Assembly (NCBI GenBank): GCA_003142815.1
Contig: PLNP01000006.1
Span: forward strand, 81,840 to 145,839
Direction: 5' to 3'
Origin: Rhodanobacteraceae bacterium
Lineage (GTDB): Bacteria > Pseudomonadota > Gammaproteobacteria > Xanthomonadales > Rhodanobacteraceae
Length of the DNA: 64,000 bases
Numbering within the stretch: position 1 is the stretch's first letter; every line of letters starts with the position of its first letter. Of the stretch, positions 60,949 through 64,000 are shown in pieces. The position numbers and the translations under genes are program-made. The notes under the pieces are model-generated. The model worked only from the letters and a program-made list of their open reading frames with translations, had not been told where the DNA came from and did no database searches.

Positions 60949-62675
60949 TCGTGCAGGTCGCGCAGTTTCGTGAATATGTAGTCGTGATACGAAGCCAGCA
61001 TCTTGAGATCCTTGCAGTCCAGATAGCGACCCTTGCAGCGCTCGCGCAGCAGCGTGTTGGCCTGGTAGAAACCGTCCTTCGGAATGCCGGCGACATCAAG
61101 CACGAGCGAACCAAGGAACGCGATGTCGAGGACCGCATAATCGAAGCGCTGGCGCACCGGGAAGTTCGACTTCAGCATGTAGTAGGTGACCCAAAGGGAG
61201 GTGTGCGCGGCTACCTTCGGCACGACCTTCGGAATCACGTTGATCGCGCCGTCGAACGAGGGCTGGTGGTCGCCGAAATGCATCAGCACGGCGGGATGCT
61301 CGCCGCCGAGCAGGAATTTTTCGAGATCCGCGAGCATCGCGTCCGACTGCTGCAGGCGCTCAAGGTAGTTGCCGAGATTGAGGTTCAGCCAGTCGTCAAG
61401 CGCCTGCGGCTTGAACGTGCCCGGAAATAGAGGCTGGTTGTAAGGCGCTGGCAACTGCGCGAGCGGAACCATGTGCGGACCATGCTGATGCATGGTCAGC
61501 ATGAACACGAACAGCGGCTGGTCCGGGCGCACGCGTTTTTCGTCGGCGTAGACGCGCTCGAAGACCTTGAGCAGAGCGGCGTCAGGGCTCTCCCAACCGA
61601 GCCCGTATTCGGTGCCATCGTAGAACGCGTCGAATCCGTAATAGTCGTAGGCGTTGCGTGCGTTGAGGAAATCGCCGCTCATCGGATACACCGCGATCGC
61701 GCGGTAGCCGGCTTTCTTGAATGTCTTGGGCAGCGTAAACGCGACGCGTGGCGCCAGATTGTAGGGAGCGTACAGCCCGGCATTGCCGAACAGTGTATGC
61801 GAGAGGCCGGTCAACAGCGAAAATTCGCTGGTCCAGGTGCCGCCGCCGAAGGTGTGCACGCTCAGGGGCCCATGCGCGCGCGTGTTCCTGTCCGCTTCGA
61901 ACATGTGTCGCGTGCAGACCGGCACCGTGCAGAGCTTGAGGATGTGCGGATCGAACGTGCTTTCCTCGAGGACCGCGACGACGTCCGGCCGCGTGGGTGG
62001 CGCGAGCAGCGGCCGGTCGAGTTTCCACGGGATGCTGCGATCGACATCGGGCGGAATCGTCGGCTCGTCGATCACGGTGTCGTTGAACGAGGTGAAGAAG
62101 TCGGTGATGAAGCTCTTGTCGTTGACGGTGATCCACATCGGCTTGTTGAACACCGCGCTGAACGGCCCCTTGGGCGCAAGGCAGGTCATCAACAGGCAGG
62201 CTGCGGCGACCGTGCCGAGCAGCCGCGCGCCGATGTGCAACGCGCGCGGCCGCGTCACCAACAGCGCAGCGCGTTCGCCGAAAAACGACAGCAGCAACAG
62301 GAGCGGAATCAGGATCAGCGCGGCGACGCTGACGCCGAGCAGCAGCGGGTAGTGGGTGATGACCTCGATGGTGCCGAAGTTGAAGTATTCGAGATCCGGC
62401 GCCAGCAGCGGCGTCGTCAGATACATGAACTTGAGTGTGCCGGCGATCTCGATCGCGCCGAAGAACAAGGCGACGACCAGCAGCGAGAATGCGGCGCGGG
62501 CGCTCGCGAACAGCACCAGCAAGAGCGATACCAGGACCAGCATCGCCGCAAAGACCTTTTCGATCGCGGTGTGCTCGCCGAGCGGGCCGAACGCGAACAG
62601 CGCAACGAATGCGAGCAACGCGATCATGAGCAGCAGCGCGGTTCGGTAGTGATGGAAAGGCGCTGGGATATTCAT
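60945..62675 (-). CDS. LtaS-like membrane sulfatase/phosphoglycerol transferase, copy 2
   Basis: A 576-residue paralogue of the gene at 58493-60196 with the same plan: five N-terminal helices, [12 protein letters not shown] (~235), '[20 protein letters not shown]' (~274), '[15 protein letters not shown]', '[15 protein letters not shown]' (~465) and a terminal RCKGRYLDC cysteine pair. A second cysteine pair (C-x4-C, KLCTVPVC) follows EEST in both copies. The ATG at 62675 begins '[20 protein letters not shown]'. It lies downstream of lpxB on the same strand and is coupled to rnhB, so a role in lipid A or envelope modification is plausible but inferred. Confidence 0.85.
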   Translation of the reverse strand: MNIPAPFHHYRTALLLMIALLAFVALFAFGPLGEHTAIEKVFAAMLVLVSLLLVLFASARAAFSLLVVALFFGAIEIAGTLKFMYLTTPLLAPDLEYFNFGTIEVITHYPLLLGVSVAALILIPLLLLLSFFGERAALLVTRPRALHIGARLLGTVAAACLLMTCLAPKGPFSAVFNKPMWITVNDKSFITDFFTSFNDTVIDEPTIPPDVDRSIPWKLDRPLLAPPTRPDVVAVLEESTFDPHILKLCTVPVCTRHMFEADRNTRAHGPLSVHTFGGGTWTSEFSLLTGLSHTLFGNAGLYAPYNLAPRVAFTLPKTFKKAGYRAIAVYPMSGDFLNARNAYDYYGFDAFYDGTEYGLGWESPDAALLKVFERVYADEKRVRPDQPLFVFMLTMHQHGPHMVPLAQLPAPYNQPLFPGTFKPQALDDWLNLNLGNYLERLQQSDAMLADLEKFLLGGEHPAVLMHFGDHQPSFDGAINVIPKVVPKVAAHTSLWVTYYMLKSNFPVRQRFDYAVLDIAFLGSLVLDVAGIPKDGFYQANTLLRERCKGRYLDCKDLKMLASYHDYIFTKLRDLHE

Positions 62676-62742
62676 ACGTGGATCGTCACCCGCGGCATCC
62701 TGCGGATGTGCGCGAATGGCGTCAATGCGCAGTGCAGCGCGT

Positions 62743-64000
62743 TCAAGCGCGCGTCGCGGTATCGCGTGCTGCCGGCTCGACCGATGCCGTACAGATTGTC
62801 GGGTCACCGATCAGTTCGGCGATCGCCGTCGCGGCGCTTCGGCTCGCATCGTGGCGAAGTTCGAGATGCAGACGGCGGTATTCGGAGAGCAGGCCGGGAT
62901 CGATTTCGCGGCTGCGCAACGCAGGCAGCAGAGCATGTGCGAGCGCTTCGGGCGTGCATGCGTCCTGCATCAGCTCGGGGACGAGATCGCGGCCAGCAAG
63001 AACATTCGGCAACGCATAGCGTTCGACCTTGAGCAGGCCGAGGCCTTTGACGATGCGGTAGGTCAATGGCGCGACGCGATAGCCGACCGCCATCGGCCGC
63101 TTCGCGAGCATCGCTTCGAGCGCGGCGGTGCCAGAGGCGAGCAGGACCGCGTCGGCGGCGATCATTGCTGCATGCGCACGGCCGTCGATGACGGTCACGG
63201 AAAACGGGAGAGGAGAATCGGGAGTCGTCGACGCAATGGGCGTTTCCGATTCCCGATTCCCGATTCCCGCCTCGCGCAGCAGGGTCTCGAACGCGGCACG
63301 GCATGAGCGATTCGCCATCGGGGCGATCACGCGCAGGTTCGGGATTTGTTGCGCGAGCAAACGTGCGGCGCCAAGGAAATCCGCGCCGAGTCGCGCGATC
63401 TCGCCGAGCCGGCTGCCTGGCAGGATGGCGAGCACCGGGCCAGCCGGCGGCAATCCCAGCGCAGTGCGTGCGGCCTGCCGATCCGGATCGAGCGCAAACG
63501 TATCGGCGAGCGGGTGTCCGACAAAACGCGCGTCGACGCCGTGACGCGCGTAGATCGGTGGCTCCATCGGAAACAGGCAAAGCACGCGATCGGCGCTGCG
63601 GCCGATCTTCGCGGCGCGCTTTTCGCGCCACGCCCAGACCGAGGGGCTGACGTAGTGCACGGTCGCGATGCCGGCGTGTTTCAGCTGGCGTTCGAGGCCG
63701 AGATTGAAATCCGGTGCATCGATGCCGATGAATGCGTCTGGCTGGAAGTCGACTGCACGGCGGGCGACGTCGCGGCGTATGGCGAGCAGGCTCGGCAGAT
63801 GGAGCAGTACTTCGACCAGCCCCATTACCGCGAGCTTCTCGGCCGGATACCATGCGTCCAAACCCGCCGCGATCATGCGCGGGCCGCCGACGCCGGCGAA
63901 CTGCGCGGCGGGAAAACGTTCGCGTATCGATTCGATCAGGTCCGCGCCGAGCAGATCGCCGGAGGCCTCACCGGCGACGAGAACAAAACGCCGGGAGACG
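62743..64000 (-). CDS. lpxB: lipid-A-disaccharide synthase, 5' end beyond window
   Basis: The frame runs to the right edge, where it still reads 'RFVLVAGEASGDLLGADLI', the LpxB N-terminus, so only a few codons are missing. It also has 'FIGIDAPDFNLGLERQLKHA', 'HYVSPSVWAWREKRAAKIGR', 'LPGSRLGEIARLG' and 'AVLLASGTAALEAMLAKRPM'. It joins UDP-diacylglucosamine and lipid X in lipid A synthesis. About 22 extra residues rich in S, P and T lie just before 'VTVIDGRAH'. They are encoded by GATTCCCGATTCCC-type intergenic repeat sequence (about 63198-63270) and look like an in-frame insertion in a surface loop. Confidence 0.95.
   Translation of the reverse strand, partial: VSRRFVLVAGEASGDLLGADLIESIRERFPAAQFAGVGGPRMIAAGLDAWYPAEKLAVMGLVEVLLHLPSLLAIRRDVARRAVDFQPDAFIGIDAPDFNLGLERQLKHAGIATVHYVSPSVWAWREKRAAKIGRSADRVLCLFPMEPPIYARHGVDARFVGHPLADTFALDPDRQAARTALGLPPAGPVLAILPGSRLGEIARLGADFLGAARLLAQQIPNLRVIAPMANRSCRAAFETLLREAGIGNRESETPIASTTPDSPLPFSVTVIDGRAHAAMIAADAVLLASGTAALEAMLAKRPMAVGYRVAPLTYRIVKGLGLLKVERYALPNVLAGRDLVPELMQDACTPEALAHALLPALRSREIDPGLLSEYRRLHLELRHDASRSAATAIAELIGDPTICTASVEPAARDTATRA
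63198..63270. repeat. 'GATTCCCGATTCCCG' repeat inside lpxB
   Basis: GGGAGAGGAGAATCGGGAG at the left and TTTCCGATTCCCGATTCCCG at the right are inverted relatives with a ~30-base middle. This is the same word family as the intergenic repeat at 12946-13067. It stays in frame through lpxB. Confidence 0.75.

Overview
The window is GC-rich, gene-dense gammaproteobacterial chromosome. Its gene orders suggest the Xanthomonadales (Lysobacterales), most likely the Rhodanobacteraceae/Xanthomonadaceae side. Supporting points are ftsY divergent from rsmD-coaD-yfhL, lpxB ... rnhB ... dnaE-accA, a three-part pntAA-pntAB-pntB transhydrogenase, a DUF6491 protein, and abundant palindromic intergenic repeats of the GTAGGAGCGGC kind. 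Placement below order is inference.

Layout. 1-4.6 kb is a minus-strand envelope block: a PAP2-like fragment, DUF5329, a ClsC-type cardiolipin synthase, a GT9 glycosyltransferase and a PAP2 phosphatase. 4.8-7.0 kb is a decayed island beside tRNA-Phe(GAA). It holds a TetR ligand-domain fragment, an ankyrin fragment, a small ORF with a clean terminator, a broken hypothetical gene and the C-terminal part of a tyrosine recombinase. 7.4-16.9 kb carries housekeeping genes: yggX-mutY-asmA-like-ftsY on minus, and rsmD, coaD, yfhL, ggt, an MBL hydrolase and a TMEM43-like protein on plus. 17-21 kb has MAPEG, NUDIX, a secreted TPR/beta-propeller protein, a 5'-3' exonuclease and a nitroreductase. 21.2-24.3 kb is the proton-translocating transhydrogenase operon.

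24.6-33.2 kb is a tight central-carbon operon, zwf-HAD-tal-pgi-pgm-tkt, with four start/stop overlaps. gnd lies on the opposite strand at 35 kb. With the transhydrogenase genes just upstream, this is a compact NADPH and pentose-phosphate module; no 6-phosphogluconolactonase is present in the window. A glucoamylase-family gene broken by several frameshifts follows gnd.

38-52 kb is mixed metabolism and redox: GNAT, a PNPOx-like flavoprotein divergent from a MocR regulator, SufT, a one-domain asparaginase, AidB-like acyl-CoA dehydrogenase, AzoR divergent from a LysR regulator, WrbA, YihY, TlpA-like thioredoxin, acylphosphatase, pseudouridine synthase and Kbl. 52-64 kb on minus runs lpxB, LtaS-like transferase 2, rnhB, LtaS-like transferase 1, dnaE, accA and a large secreted protein of unknown family. 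The two LtaS-like paralogues placed around rnhB are the most interesting gene content.

The strongest non-gene signal is how intergenic palindromic elements behave. One lies in frame in the ggt signal-peptide region, one is read through inside lpxB, one overlaps the coaD stop codon as a 26-bp perfect inverted repeat, and two separate the pnt cistrons. I found no CRISPR array, intact insertion sequence, rRNA or recognisable defence system.
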